Shown here in pieces: positions 9,128 through 17,314 of a DNA stretch of 64,000 bases. Under the pieces are notes generated by a model that did no database searches, had not been told where the DNA came from, and was given only the letters and a program-made list of their open reading frames with translations. Made by a program: the position numbers and the translations under genes. Numbering within the stretch: the stretch's first letter is position 1; every line of letters starts with the position of its first letter. Source of the stretch: Natrinema sp031626495 (GTDB taxonomy: Archaea > Halobacteriota > Halobacteria > Halobacteriales > Natrialbaceae); assembly GCF_031626495.1 (NCBI RefSeq), contig NZ_JAMQOJ010000006.1, positions 186,001-250,000 on the forward strand, written 5' to 3'.

Positions 9128-9364
9128 CTAACGGTCTACGTTTTCGATAGAGATTGCATCAATAACATCCTGACTGCTTAGATCGTCCAGAGCCCTGAGC
9201 GCATCGATGCTCTCGGATGGATCGATGTCGTATTTATCGAGGCGGTTGACTGCGAGTTGCCAACTCCATTTGGCCAGTTGCGGGTCCATTATCTCATGGC
9301 GATACGAAAATTCAGCTAACGCGACGGCAATCAGAAGATCATCGCGAAGCCGGTCATTGGTCAT
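9128..9364 (-). CDS. Small hypothetical protein, repeat-linked family member 1
   Basis: A 78-residue protein starting at ATG 9364 and paralogous to the products at 9653 and 19104. Shared features are an N-terminal [LI]IAVALxE[FL]S helix, the segment WSWQLAVNRLDKYDIDP (WAWQLAADRLVEHDADP in the paralogue), and a short helix with DAL. The compact helical pattern could be a small binding protein, but no known family was recognised. The frame could start 12 codons earlier (9376 lies upstream of this ATG), but 9364 matches the paralogues. Structured repeat copy 2 begins about 40 bp upstream, an arrangement repeated in all three family members. Confidence 0.62.
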   Translation of the reverse strand: MTNDRLRDDLLIAVALAEFSYRHEIMDPQLAKWSWQLAVNRLDKYDIDPSESIDALRALDDLSSQDVIDAISIENVDR

Positions 9365-9405
9365 ACTGAACGCCAATATTTATGACCATATAAATCTCAG
9401 CCACA

Positions 9406-9593
9406 GAGAAACGCCGACAGGGGTGTCGACGTCAATCACCCATCCCTCAAGTGGTGTGTCAATCGGGTGGGGACCGAGATCCAGTGTGACAATATGGCTA
9501 TTGACTACACGGTAGGCGATCTCGGAAACGGCGAGGTCTGTCTCGAAGCGGGTCAGTAGGTAGTGGGTCTACGACCGGATTCTTTCCTCGCCA
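9406..9593. repeat. Structured repeat family A, copy 2
   Basis: This copy shows ACGCCGAC/GTCG-CGT arms near 9410-9440 and CATCCC/GGGTGG arms around a GTGTGTCAAT loop. Arms CCGAGATC/GATCTCGG enclose GTGACAATATGGCTATTGAC, and distal arms GGCGAGG/CCTCGCC lie about 50 bp apart. It sits immediately upstream of the small gene ending at 9128. An ATG in the core opens a 21-codon frame that is not kept in the other copies. Confidence 0.8.
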
Positions 9594-9652
9594 GATAGTC
9601 GTTTGTCGGGACAGGCATAAGCCTATTGAATGACTGAAACTATTAAAAAAGA

Positions 9653-9922
9653 TTAATACAAATTATCGACAATAACCATTCGCTTCTGCTCACACCCAGA
9701 AGCACCACCGCCCACTCCTTTCCTGAGTGGTTCCCAAGAGTTCAGTCTGATCTCGAGCGCGTCGACGGCGTCGTATGGGTCGGCGTCATGCTCGACGAGC
9801 CGATCGGCAGCTAACTGCCACGCCCATTCGGCGAGTTCGGGATTGGCTTTTTTGAAGGTGACGCTCAGTTCGGTGAGTGCGACGGCGATGATGAAATCCT
9901 CCTGCCGGTCGGTGAGTTGCAT
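9653..9922 (-). CDS. Small hypothetical protein, repeat-linked family member 2
   Basis: An 89-residue paralogue of the protein at 9128. It begins MQLTDRQEDFIIAVALTELS and carries the family core AEWAWQLAADRLVEHDADPYDA. Its C-terminal tail, rich in glycine and containing a cysteine, is not shared with member 1. No known domain was recognised. The start is supported by alignment with both paralogues. Structured repeat copy 3 starts about 40 bp upstream, and a TATA-like GTTTAAAC lies between them at about 9946-9953. Function is unknown; conservation of gene plus repeat suggests they spread or are regulated together. Confidence 0.65.
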   Translation of the reverse strand: MQLTDRQEDFIIAVALTELSVTFKKANPELAEWAWQLAADRLVEHDADPYDAVDALEIRLNSWEPLRKGVGGGASGCEQKRMVIVDNLY

Positions 9923-9962
9923 CGCCAGCGTTGGCCGCGGCTTCGTGTTTAAACCTCAGTCT

Positions 9963-10144
9963 GAGAAACGCCGGGCGTTGTCAGCGTCAACCTCCTCTTC
10001 CACCGGTAGTGTATCAAGTGGGGTGGAGTCCGAGACCGAGTGTGACAATATGGCTATTGACGGTGATACGATCTCGGAAACGGCGAGGCATGTCACAGGG
10101 TGGCTCGCAGGGTGCAGCTACGACCAGTTCCTTTCCCCTCGCCA
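9963..10144. repeat. Structured repeat family A, copy 3
   Basis: Copy 3 keeps GAGAAACGCC, a short CCAC/GTGG stem, the arms CCGAGACCG/CGATCTCGG with one mismatch around GTGACAATATGGCTATTGAC, and the distal arms GGCGAGG/CCTCGCC. It lies directly upstream of the small gene at 9653. The reading frame through the core differs from copies 2 and 5 because of small insertions and deletions. Confidence 0.78.
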
Positions 10145-10313
10145 ATCAATTGAGGACAGCCTGGTAGAATAACACTGCTGGCTAACAATATAGGTCCTCA
10201 ATGAATTGATCGACGACTAGCTGCTATGCCTACTCTACATACGATTTGAGTGATCGTTCTGTCACCAATCTCTGCCCAAGATAATTATTGGACCTCACAC
10301 ATTTTTTAGTGAA

Positions 10314-10493
10314 TTGTACTGCCTTCCCCGCGATAAGATAACCAAGTTAAACGACGACTCCAAGGTTCATCTTCAACAAGCATTACAGAACGATGACCCG
10401 TCTGAGAAGGATTTCCACATTCGGCAAGTTCTGTAAGCCAATGGCGTCGACCACCTTCCAGACGAGGTCGAAGCAGAAGAACTGAGTCAGTAG
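10314..10493 (+). pseudogene. Broken paralogue of the small acidic protein at 4315
   Basis: The plus strand reads HLQQALQNDDPSEKDFHIRQ and VL, then a TAA at 10434, and continues in frame with ANGVDHLPDEVEAEELSQ to a TAG at 10491. The first part aligns with HLEAALVAVDESEKDYHIRE of the gene at 4315. The in-frame TAA and the lack of an ATG start (only a TTG at 10314) indicate a dead copy. The C-terminal half after the stop still looks like an acidic protein tail, which suggests the stop is recent or the gene was longer than the 4315 form. Confidence 0.55.
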
Positions 10494-10499
10494 CGTTGA

Positions 10500-10640
10500 T
10501 TCGTTGGTACTCTGTACTCACTACAGAGTGGCAACACTGGTCAAAATATACGGTCTTGTTGAAATCATCATTCTGTGATGGGTTTCAGCGGTCGTGCTGA
10601 ATACAGAGCGCGTATCGGTCACTCAATAATCGTCTTCTAG
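10500..10640. repeat. Dispersed repeat family B, full-length-like copy
   Basis: This stretch opens with a CTCTGT-actcact-ACAGAG hairpin followed by GGCAACACTGGTCAAAATAT, and ends with CGTGCTGAATACAGAGCGCG followed by TATCGGTCACTC. The same order of elements recurs at 40125-40240, and partial copies occur at 15478, 42745 and elsewhere. It looks like a non-autonomous mobile element or an insertion-sequence end. Confidence 0.6.
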
Positions 10641-10759
10641 CTGCATCTCGGAGCGATAGATCGAGCAAGTGTACGACCCTGATCATCCGAGATATGCGCC
10701 CAGTGGGGCATCCGTAGTAACAGAATATATTTGTCGGCCCTCCGTTCGCCAGCACATGT

Positions 10760-12007
10760 ATGGCAGGAGGGTCAGGTGATGGTGTCCGGTGGGCGATCTC
10801 CGGAAACATCCTCAAATACTATTTATATAAGTCGACGAAAGCGGTCGAGTTCTATCGACCTATCATGTACCTCTTCTTTCTGGCCCAAGGGCTTTCTTTC
10901 ACACAGATTGCGATTTTGGAGGCGCTCTACAACCTGACGACGCTGTTCGGAGAGATACCGACTGGCTACGTCGGCGACCGCGTTGGACGACGTAATAGTC
11001 TCCTCATCGGAACGTCACTCATATCTTTGACACTCCTCGGTATCGGCTTGTCGAACTCGTTTCTTCCGCTGGCAGGCCTCTACGTCTGCTGGTCACTGGG
11101 CTATAACTTCCGCTCCGGGAGCGAAGACGCGTGGCTCTATGACACTCTTACCGACGACCTTTCGGAAGATGAATTCGCTCGCGTTCGGGGACACGGAGAG
11201 TCAGCGGCGTTGGCCGTTGGAGCCGTTGCAGCGATTCTCGGTGGGTATCTCGGAAGCATCGACCTCTCGTATCCGTGGTTCGTCGCAGCGAGCGTGACGA
11301 GTCTCGGGGTCGTGATACTGCTCACGCTTGACGAACCAGAGACGTACAAGGAAGCCGCTACCGAGGAGTTGAGTCTCCGCCGGACAGTTCGCATCGTGAG
11401 GGAGGTTCTCGCTCGCCGCCGTCTGCGGGCGTTCTTGCTCTACTACTATGTTCTGTACGCCGCGGTCACGTACCTCGTGTTCGTCTTCCTCCAGCCGATT
11501 TTCGAGACAGTGGCTCTCGACCTCGGCATCGCGCAATCGCAGGTCGAAGCCCTCCTTGGATGGTTCTATGCAGCGTATAGTCTCGTCGGCGCAGTACTCA
11601 ACTACTATACGGGGACGATTAGGGAAACAATCGGACTGCGAACGTGGTTTCGCGTCCTCCCATTCGCCGTCGGTGGCGCGTTGATCGGGATGTATTTCCT
11701 GCCGCTGCTAGCGCTTCCGACGTTCCTCCTGATTCGAGGGGTCTCGGATGTCACACGCTCGTTCGCCGGACAGTACATCAACGATCATGCGGAGACGCTT
11801 GGTCGTGCCACCGTTCTGAGCGCGATGGCGATGGTCAGCGGCCTTGCCGTCGTCCCGTTCCAACTCGGGAGTGGCATCATATCCGATGTCGTCTCTCCTC
11901 TGTTCGCACTGGGTGTCGGTGGCGTTGTTCTCATCGTCGGGGCAGCGATCATCCTCCTGTGGGAGGCCCCTATCAGCGAAGAATCAGTTCGACACGAAGA
12001 CTCGTGA
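10760..12007 (+). CDS. Major facilitator superfamily transporter
   Basis: A 415-residue membrane protein with about 12 hydrophobic segments. The MFS loop 2-3 signature is present as GEIPTGYVGDRVGRR, an especially clear form. An early charged motif (YYLYKSTKAVEFYRPI) precedes the first helix, as in MFS proteins annotated as archaeal multidrug or drug-like exporters. A cytoplasmic acidic loop with DEPETYKEAATEE separates the halves. The start at ATG 10760 follows a region with a possible TATA element at about 10725. It stands alone, flanked by repeats, so the substrate is not predictable. Confidence 0.84.
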   Translation: MAGGSGDGVRWAISGNILKYYLYKSTKAVEFYRPIMYLFFLAQGLSFTQIAILEALYNLTTLFGEIPTGYVGDRVGRRNSLLIGTSLISLTLLGIGLSNSFLPLAGLYVCWSLGYNFRSGSEDAWLYDTLTDDLSEDEFARVRGHGESAALAVGAVAAILGGYLGSIDLSYPWFVAASVTSLGVVILLTLDEPETYKEAATEELSLRRTVRIVREVLARRRLRAFLLYYYVLYAAVTYLVFVFLQPIFETVALDLGIAQSQVEALLGWFYAAYSLVGAVLNYYTGTIRETIGLRTWFRVLPFAVGGALIGMYFLPLLALPTFLLIRGVSDVTRSFAGQYINDHAETLGRATVLSAMAMVSGLAVVPFQLGSGIISDVVSPLFALGVGGVVLIVGAAIILLWEAPISEESVRHEDS

Positions 12008-12062
12008 TGATTGATCCACATTTATAAATTCCTAATATATCTCAATTAGGACGCTATGGATA

Positions 12063-12160
12063 GAAGGCGATTCCAGTGCTGAATCCACTCTCTATTCAGC
12101 AGATCGTTTGTGACAGGTGTCTGGTGATTGCGCCAGCCACTGCTCAATACAAGGCACGAA
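12063..12160. repeat. Dispersed repeat family B, partial copy
   Basis: The left hairpin reads GTGCTGAATCCACTCTCTAT and then TCAGCA, and a right-side remnant is ACTGCTCAATACAAGGCACG. The same signature is seen in the copies at 15478 and 16675. Confidence 0.5.
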
Positions 12161-12190
12161 TGTGGCACAGACCGAGGAGCGATCAACGCG

Positions 12191-12284
12191 GAAGGTCGAA
12201 CGCTCAAGACAGAGCGCGTCGTGGAAGCAGGAAGCCCTACCCTTAAGGATCGAACGGCGTCAGCCGTGAGCGAGTAGGGTAGGG
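12191..12284 (+). pseudogene. C-terminal relic of an IS200/IS605-type TnpB
   Basis: The plus strand encodes EGRTLKTERVVEAGSPTLKD and then RTASAVSE before a stop, matching the TnpB tail VVKAGSPTLKHEGV at 18500-18540. Arms CCCTACCCT (12235-12243) and AGGGTAGGG (12276-12284) form the right-end hairpin. Relative to the intact element the stem bases have changed on both sides and pairing is kept. Only the last 30 or so codons survive. Confidence 0.8.
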
Positions 12285-12348
12285 TAGTTATGACGATATC
12301 CTATCTCAGTTGACTAAACCTAGATACACCGCCAAACCTGTCCAGATG

Positions 12349-13821
12349 TTAGGAATCTGATGTTGGTGACGTCTCTTGAACAATTTCTGGCGTACCACTA
12401 AGAACACCGCGAAGCTGTCTCAATGGCTCACCTACTTTGATGCCATGTTCCGTGATTTCGAACTGTCGGAGCGTTCGCTCGTAATCGCTTGTCCGTTTTT
12501 TCAATACACCGATCGCTTTCTGGAGTTCACCCTGTAATTCGAGATGCCGGAGGAACACGATATTGTCTGCCAGATAGCTGATATTCTCTTGGGTTGCATG
12601 AAATGATCCCGTCACGTCTGAGGTTTCGTCCACAAAGACGGTCGTCACCCCATTCGATTTGAGGTAACGACCCAGCGAGTGGAGGCGTTCCACGGTTCGC
12701 CGCTCATCGCCACGAAGCGATAATCGGTAACCAGCAATACCGTCAATCATGATAATGCTCGTGTTTTCCTCCTCCACTTGGTGTGTGACATTTGCCGCGA
12801 ACTCCTGCGGAGAGAGTTCCAATGCCTCCACCTCTTCGACGTGCAACGTTCCACGGTCGATCATTCGCTTGACCGGCAAGTTCACCGCTTCTGACCGAGT
12901 TAAGAACGTTTGCTTGTTCTCCTCAAAGAGATAGATAACCGACCGTTCTCCCCGTCCTGCTGCTTCCTTCATGAACTGGGTTCCGAGTGTCGTCTTGCCG
13001 ACGCCGGTTGGGCCACTGATCACGCTCACCGTCCCACCTTCTAGACCTCCGTTCAGCAGTTCGTCAATCTCAGGAACGCCCGAAGAGAGTGTCTCAAATG
13101 TGGATGTCTGACTGTCTCCGCTGATGGCGAGTTCCGGATAGACACTTATTCCCTTATCTGTAATGCGGTAAGCATGATTGCCGCTAGCAGTTGCCGACCC
13201 ACGGAACTTCGGGACGGTAACTCGTCGTCCCTCTTGTGTCACCGCCAATTCGATTGTCCCGTCACTTATGTATTGGAGATCTTCAGTGGGTAGACGTCCA
13301 GTCTCCTGGACGGTGAATACGACTGTTGCACCGTGTTCTTTCAAAAACCGCATGAAGCCAATGGCCTGCTTGCGGAACTGGTACTCGCCGCTCGTGAGAT
13401 AATGCAGTTGAGTCAGTGGATCAATAACCACTCGGTCGGGTTCAACGGCATTGACACGTTCGACGATGGTCTCCGTGAGCGGTTCCTGCTCTACGTCGGC
13501 AGCATCGAATACATCGTACGATTGATCACTCGTGAAGACATCGGCACTCGGGCTGAGATCAAGGAACTCGATGGCCTCAATGTCAAATCCGAGCGTGTCT
13601 GCGTTTGTACGAAGGTCATCCAAATCTTCTTCGAGGTTGATGAACAGGGTTGTTTCGTCGGTATCGAGACCTGCTTCCAGAAAATGAAAGCCGAGAATCG
13701 TTTTACCAGCGCCGGCTGGCCCGTGTAGCATGTAACTTCGGCCCTGAATTAGCCCGTCATGAAGGACGGTATCTAGACCAGCGATTCCAGTCGAGAGTCG
13801 GTTCGGCTTAGTAGATGACAT
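12349..13821 (-). CDS. KaiC-like dual RecA-domain ATPase
   Basis: A 490-residue protein with two KaiC/RecA domains. Walker A loops are GPAGAGKT (residues 34-41) and GPTGVGKT (270-277). Each domain has the KaiC-type paired acidic residues (INLEEDLDD near 62-70 and LFEENKQ in domain 2) and a Walker B strand (VVIDPLTQL and IIMIDGIAG). Each RecA domain starts with the usual GIAGLD or GVPEIDELLNGG segment. Haloarchaeal KaiC-like proteins are signalling ATPases and need not form a clock; no KaiA or KaiB is nearby. It is divergent from a histidine kinase with 152 bp between starts, so the two probably form one sensory unit. Confidence 0.88.
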   Translation of the reverse strand: MSSTKPNRLSTGIAGLDTVLHDGLIQGRSYMLHGPAGAGKTILGFHFLEAGLDTDETTLFINLEEDLDDLRTNADTLGFDIEAIEFLDLSPSADVFTSDQSYDVFDAADVEQEPLTETIVERVNAVEPDRVVIDPLTQLHYLTSGEYQFRKQAIGFMRFLKEHGATVVFTVQETGRLPTEDLQYISDGTIELAVTQEGRRVTVPKFRGSATASGNHAYRITDKGISVYPELAISGDSQTSTFETLSSGVPEIDELLNGGLEGGTVSVISGPTGVGKTTLGTQFMKEAAGRGERSVIYLFEENKQTFLTRSEAVNLPVKRMIDRGTLHVEEVEALELSPQEFAANVTHQVEEENTSIIMIDGIAGYRLSLRGDERRTVERLHSLGRYLKSNGVTTVFVDETSDVTGSFHATQENISYLADNIVFLRHLELQGELQKAIGVLKKRTSDYERTLRQFEITEHGIKVGEPLRQLRGVLSGTPEIVQETSPTSDS

Positions 13822-13973
13822 AGGAGAAAGAGACAGTGGTACACCTCAAAACTTTCCATTGAGTCATCTTTACTCGCTCACCATTTCTTGATTCGCAGAA
13901 ATATTGTTATACCATATAGTTATGAAATTTGTTGCCATAACTGGTTTAAAGGCCCCAGTTTAGGAATAGGTAG

Positions 13974-15398
13974 GTGAATTTGATGACATCTGATATGGTG
14001 CGTGGTCTCACTATCCTTCTCACTATCAGTGATAACGGGAACCGCGAACAATTAATTTCTCACCTCGATCGATTGAGTGGGTATAATTTCGTCACTGGTG
14101 AAAACCCGTCGAAGAGCGACCAAGAGATCGACTTGTGGATTCTCGATGGAACCGCTCTCGAACGAGATGTTGCTGCTGTTCGGTCAATCAAAGAAGCCAA
14201 CAAACCACAGTATTTCCCCGTACTGTTGCTTTGTCCGGAAGCGCGGGCGTCATCACTGGAATCATCTATCTGGAACTATGTCGATGACGTAATTTCCGTT
14301 CCTGTTACGCCGACGATTCTCAATGCCCGCATTAAAAATCTCCTGCGAACACGTGCAATCTCGATACAATCCGCTTCTTCTCGGCAACGGTTCGACTCGC
14401 TTGTCCGTACAACCTCCAGCGCGATTCTCTTCCTTGCGATGGATGGGACAATCGAGTTTGCGAATAGCGCTACCGAGACTCTATTCGGGTACGAGAACGA
14501 TGAACTGATCGGTAGTCCAATCACCCAATTAATTCCAGACAGGCTACAAGCAGCGGCGGAAGAGGGCATTCAGAACTACGAGAACAAAATTTCACAGGGG
14601 GTGACCGGAGCGACTCTAGAGTCAATTGGTCAACACAAGAACGGACATGAAATTCCGATCCGGCTTTCATATGGGTGGTTCGAACTTGACGAGGAGACCT
14701 ACCTCACCGGGATCGTTCACGAAATTTCGGATATCAAGAAGCGCGAAACTCGACTGCAAGTCCTGAATCGGGTACTGCGTCATGACATCCGGAACGACAT
14801 GAACCTCATCCTGGGACATGCGCAATTGCTGAAGGATGGAGCAGCAAAACCGGATTCTCATATCGACACTATTCTCTCAGTCGTTGACGATGTAATCAAA
14901 CTCAGTGAACAGGCCCGAGAGCTAGACCAATTATTCGAATCTGAACAAAATGCAAGGAAGTCGGTCGATATTTGTTCTCTAATAGAGGCCAAATCAGTAG
15001 AGTTTCGGGAAGCCTATCCAGGCACGACTATCGACACTGCCTTTCCGGATGGGAAGGAACTCTACGCCGAGGCAATTAACCTGATTGAGTCGGTGATTGA
15101 CAATCTAATCGAGAATGCTATTGAGCACAATGATACAGACACACCTGAGCTGACGATTACTCTGAGTCAGGTAATGGAGGATGAAATGGTATCGATCAAA
15201 ATCGTTGATAACGGACCAGGGTTATCGCAAGCCGACATCGACGTTATTGAAACAGGTACGGAAACAGCACTGGAACATGCAAGCGGTCTTGGGTTATGGT
15301 TAGTGAATTGGATCGTCACGGAATCAGGCGGTTACGTTCACTTTTCTGAAAATGATCCACGTGGAAGTTGTATCCAAATCCTCCTCCATGCTGCCTGA
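13974..15398 (+). CDS. Histidine kinase with receiver-like and PAS domains
   Basis: A 474-residue cytoplasmic sensor kinase. Residues 1-125 look like a receiver domain with a candidate phospho-acceptor Asp58 in LWILDG. Residues about 138-255 are a PAS domain (ILFLAMDGTIEFANSATETL). A dimerisation box RVLRHDIRNDMN carries His270, and a C-terminal ATPase domain has the N box NLIENAIEHND, G1 DNGPGL and G2 GLGLWLV. No transmembrane segment is present, so it senses a soluble signal or a partner. The start chosen is GTG 13974; ATG 13983 is an alternative differing by three codons. It is divergent from the KaiC-like gene. Confidence 0.88.
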   Translation: MNLMTSDMVRGLTILLTISDNGNREQLISHLDRLSGYNFVTGENPSKSDQEIDLWILDGTALERDVAAVRSIKEANKPQYFPVLLLCPEARASSLESSIWNYVDDVISVPVTPTILNARIKNLLRTRAISIQSASSRQRFDSLVRTTSSAILFLAMDGTIEFANSATETLFGYENDELIGSPITQLIPDRLQAAAEEGIQNYENKISQGVTGATLESIGQHKNGHEIPIRLSYGWFELDEETYLTGIVHEISDIKKRETRLQVLNRVLRHDIRNDMNLILGHAQLLKDGAAKPDSHIDTILSVVDDVIKLSEQARELDQLFESEQNARKSVDICSLIEAKSVEFREAYPGTTIDTAFPDGKELYAEAINLIESVIDNLIENAIEHNDTDTPELTITLSQVMEDEMVSIKIVDNGPGLSQADIDVIETGTETALEHASGLGLWLVNWIVTESGGYVHFSENDPRGSCIQILLHAA

Positions 15399-15477
15399 TC
15401 TTACTCTATCTTGACGCAGTGAATGTATTGTAGTGATCGGATTGTTCACCGGTTTCGGCGTGAATCAAACAGATCCA

Positions 15478-15575
15478 TCGTGCTGAACCTATCCTCTATA
15501 TTCAGCAGGCTGCTTCTGGCGGAGATTTGGTAATTCAGTCACCCACTATTGAATACACAGTGCATATCGGTCACG
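15478..15575. repeat. Dispersed repeat family B, partial copy
   Basis: The left part reads CGTGCTGAACCTATCCTCTA followed by TATTCAGCA and forms a hairpin. The right part reads ATTGAATACACAGTGCATAT and is followed by CGGTCAC, comparable to the ends at 10600 and 40200. About 60 bp of less conserved sequence separates them. Confidence 0.55.
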
Positions 15576-15673
15576 GACGTTCCCCCGAACACCCTCGATC
15601 GAATCATTTGAGACGAGACTAGGTGACTGGTTCTGCGTCGGGATCACCACTCAATCCGGGTATCAGAGACACG

Positions 15674-16555
15674 CTATGTCATTGAACCCTCGGTGGTTCG
15701 GACCAACCATACCGGCATCCACTCAGCGCCAAATGCCCAGCGACGGTACGCGAGGACCATCCCGGCTGTGAAACCGAGATAAGCGATTTGATAGCCAGCA
15801 GTTGCCCAGGCTGGCCAGCCAGCGGTCGTGAAAAAGAGAACACCAGCTGTTCCGGGCATATTGCCGGCCGCATGAACGAGAATAGACACCCAAAGGTTGT
15901 GCGTCCACTCGTAGAGGACGCCGAAGACAATACCATTGATCGCCAGAAGCCCCAGGTACGTGACGGGCCCCAGCCCGCTGGGGGCCCCAGCAACCACCAC
16001 CCGCGGAATGTGGGAAACGGAGAACAACAGGCCCGCGATAACGACGCCAACGCCAATCCGGAGTCGCGTGCCTCCCCCCAGCAACGCGACACACTTCGTC
16101 TGGATATAGCCCCGGAAGATGACCTCCTCGACCAGCCCCGCGATGAGGAGCATCCAAAAGAAGAAGACAATAGCTACCGCCGGCGGGACCGTCCACTGAT
16201 AACCGATCGTTTCTGCGTGTCCGGACGCAATGGCAAGTCCGACTCCGACGAGATTGAGCACGAGAAAGTACCCTGCCACCGCCGCCGTCGCGGGGGCGAT
16301 AAACTCGCGGGAGAGTCCGATGTCAGCGGACGTGACCCCCTCACGGGTGAGCACCATCCACACCGCCCCGAGAACGAAAAGCGACACAGCTGCGGTAACT
16401 ACATTGGTTTCGACGAGTGGCAGTGTTGGCCCCACGAGCCATGTGTATTCGAATACTCGACTCCCAATCGCTTCCAGACTGGCAAGCCCGAGTACAAGAA
16501 GCAAATACGGAACCCCCTTGCTGAACGCGAGCTTTCGATAAGTCAGAGTGCTCAT
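15674..16555 (-). CDS. CPBP-family intramembrane metalloprotease
   Basis: A 293-residue membrane protein of the CPBP (CAAX protease and bacteriocin-processing) family with about eight hydrophobic segments. The conserved motif 1 EExxxR is seen as VEEVIFRGYIQ. Motif 2 is in LFSVSHIPRVV and motif 3 in LVHAAGNMPG, providing the metal-binding glutamate and histidines. Members act as prenyl-protein-type proteases or process small peptides in membranes; in archaea the substrates are mostly unknown. The gene stands alone between a family B repeat and the intact IS200/IS605 element, so context adds little. Confidence 0.85.
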   Translation of the reverse strand: MSTLTYRKLAFSKGVPYLLLVLGLASLEAIGSRVFEYTWLVGPTLPLVETNVVTAAVSLFVLGAVWMVLTREGVTSADIGLSREFIAPATAAVAGYFLVLNLVGVGLAIASGHAETIGYQWTVPPAVAIVFFFWMLLIAGLVEEVIFRGYIQTKCVALLGGGTRLRIGVGVVIAGLLFSVSHIPRVVVAGAPSGLGPVTYLGLLAINGIVFGVLYEWTHNLWVSILVHAAGNMPGTAGVLFFTTAGWPAWATAGYQIAYLGFTAGMVLAYRRWAFGAEWMPVWLVRTTEGSMT

Positions 16556-16674
16556 ATCCGGTTGCTCCTGTCATGGCCTGTTCAGAAGCTGTTAGAAAAC
16601 AATTACTGTTTTAATACGTATGAGACACGTCACGGAATGCGAGTCAACTTTGCCGGTTAATCACTGAAACCAAC

Positions 16675-16760
16675 TGCTGAATCCACCCTCTCTATTCAGC
16701 GCAGTGTTTGTATCAGTTGCTGAGGTGCTCAACAGACCCAAATATACTGTATTAGCTGAA
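16675..16760. repeat. Dispersed repeat family B, partial copy
   Basis: The hairpin ACTGCTGAATCCACCCTCTC followed by TATTCAGCG closely resembles the copy at 12063. It lies at the left border of the IS200/IS605 element. Confidence 0.45.
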
Positions 16761-16923
16761 TTGAGGCGCTAAGCCCCCTTCCTCAGCGAACGGCGAACGA
16801 ATGGGAGGCGCGAGCAGGGAGGGGATACAGCGCCGCCCAGTTTCCATACACAATTCGGTGGCAGGCTCACAGGCCCACGCAGTGGTTTTTTCCAGTAAGA
16901 TAGTATAGTATTGATCGAACCCA

Positions 16924-17313
16924 ATGGAGTACGACCTCGACTCGGGAGCGCACTCGACGTTTTCCCTACACTACCTCCTGATACTCACCACAACGTATCG
17001 GCGTGGAGTGCTAACCGAGGAGCGAACCCAATTCATTCACGAGGTTATCAGCGGGTTCACTGACAACTATGGTGTCGAACTGACAAACCTCAACGACGAG
17101 GACGACCACGTGCACATCCTGTTCCGAGCGAAACCGACCACAGACCTCGTGAAGTTCATCAACACGGTCAAGGGCGCGACTGCCCGCCGTATCCGCAACG
17201 AGTACGCAGACGAACTGAAGACCGACCTGTGGGGCGACTCGTACTGTCTCATCTCGACGGGGCAGGTGTCACTGGATGTGCTGAAACAGTACATCGAGAA
17301 CCAACGCGAATAG
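16924..17313 (+). CDS. tnpA: IS200/IS605 transposase TnpA (Y1 HUH family)
   Basis: A 129-residue single-strand transposase. The metal-binding HUH motif is His62-Val-His64 in DDHVHILF, and the nucleophilic tyrosine is Tyr123 in LKQYIENQ. The protein has normal length and an intact fold pattern (YLLILTTTYRRGVL first strand and helix). It cuts and rejoins element ends at hairpins on the lagging strand during replication. It ends one base before the tnpB start, so the genes are co-transcribed. Start ATG 16924 follows an AT-rich promoter-like stretch at about 16890-16910. Confidence 0.93.
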   Translation: MEYDLDSGAHSTFSLHYLLILTTTYRRGVLTEERTQFIHEVISGFTDNYGVELTNLNDEDDHVHILFRAKPTTDLVKFINTVKGATARRIRNEYADELKTDLWGDSYCLISTGQVSLDVLKQYIENQRE

Positions 17314-17314
17314 A

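Noticed and set aside
9480..9570. Conserved short frame MAIDYTVGDLGNGE in repeat family A
   Set aside because: The ATG is kept, but small insertions and deletions put the copies in different frames after about five codons, while the paired arms are kept. RNA or DNA structure is the better explanation.
13974..15398. Hybrid kinase with a working receiver domain
   Set aside because: The N-terminus looks like a receiver with Asp58, but the usual early acidic pair and the conserved Lys are not clear, so phosphorylation there is not claimed.
12349..16555. Anti-phage defence island (KaiC-like, kinase, CPBP protease)
   Set aside because: No nuclease, effector or known defence partner is present; the KaiC-kinase pair is typical haloarchaeal signalling, and the protease stands alone.
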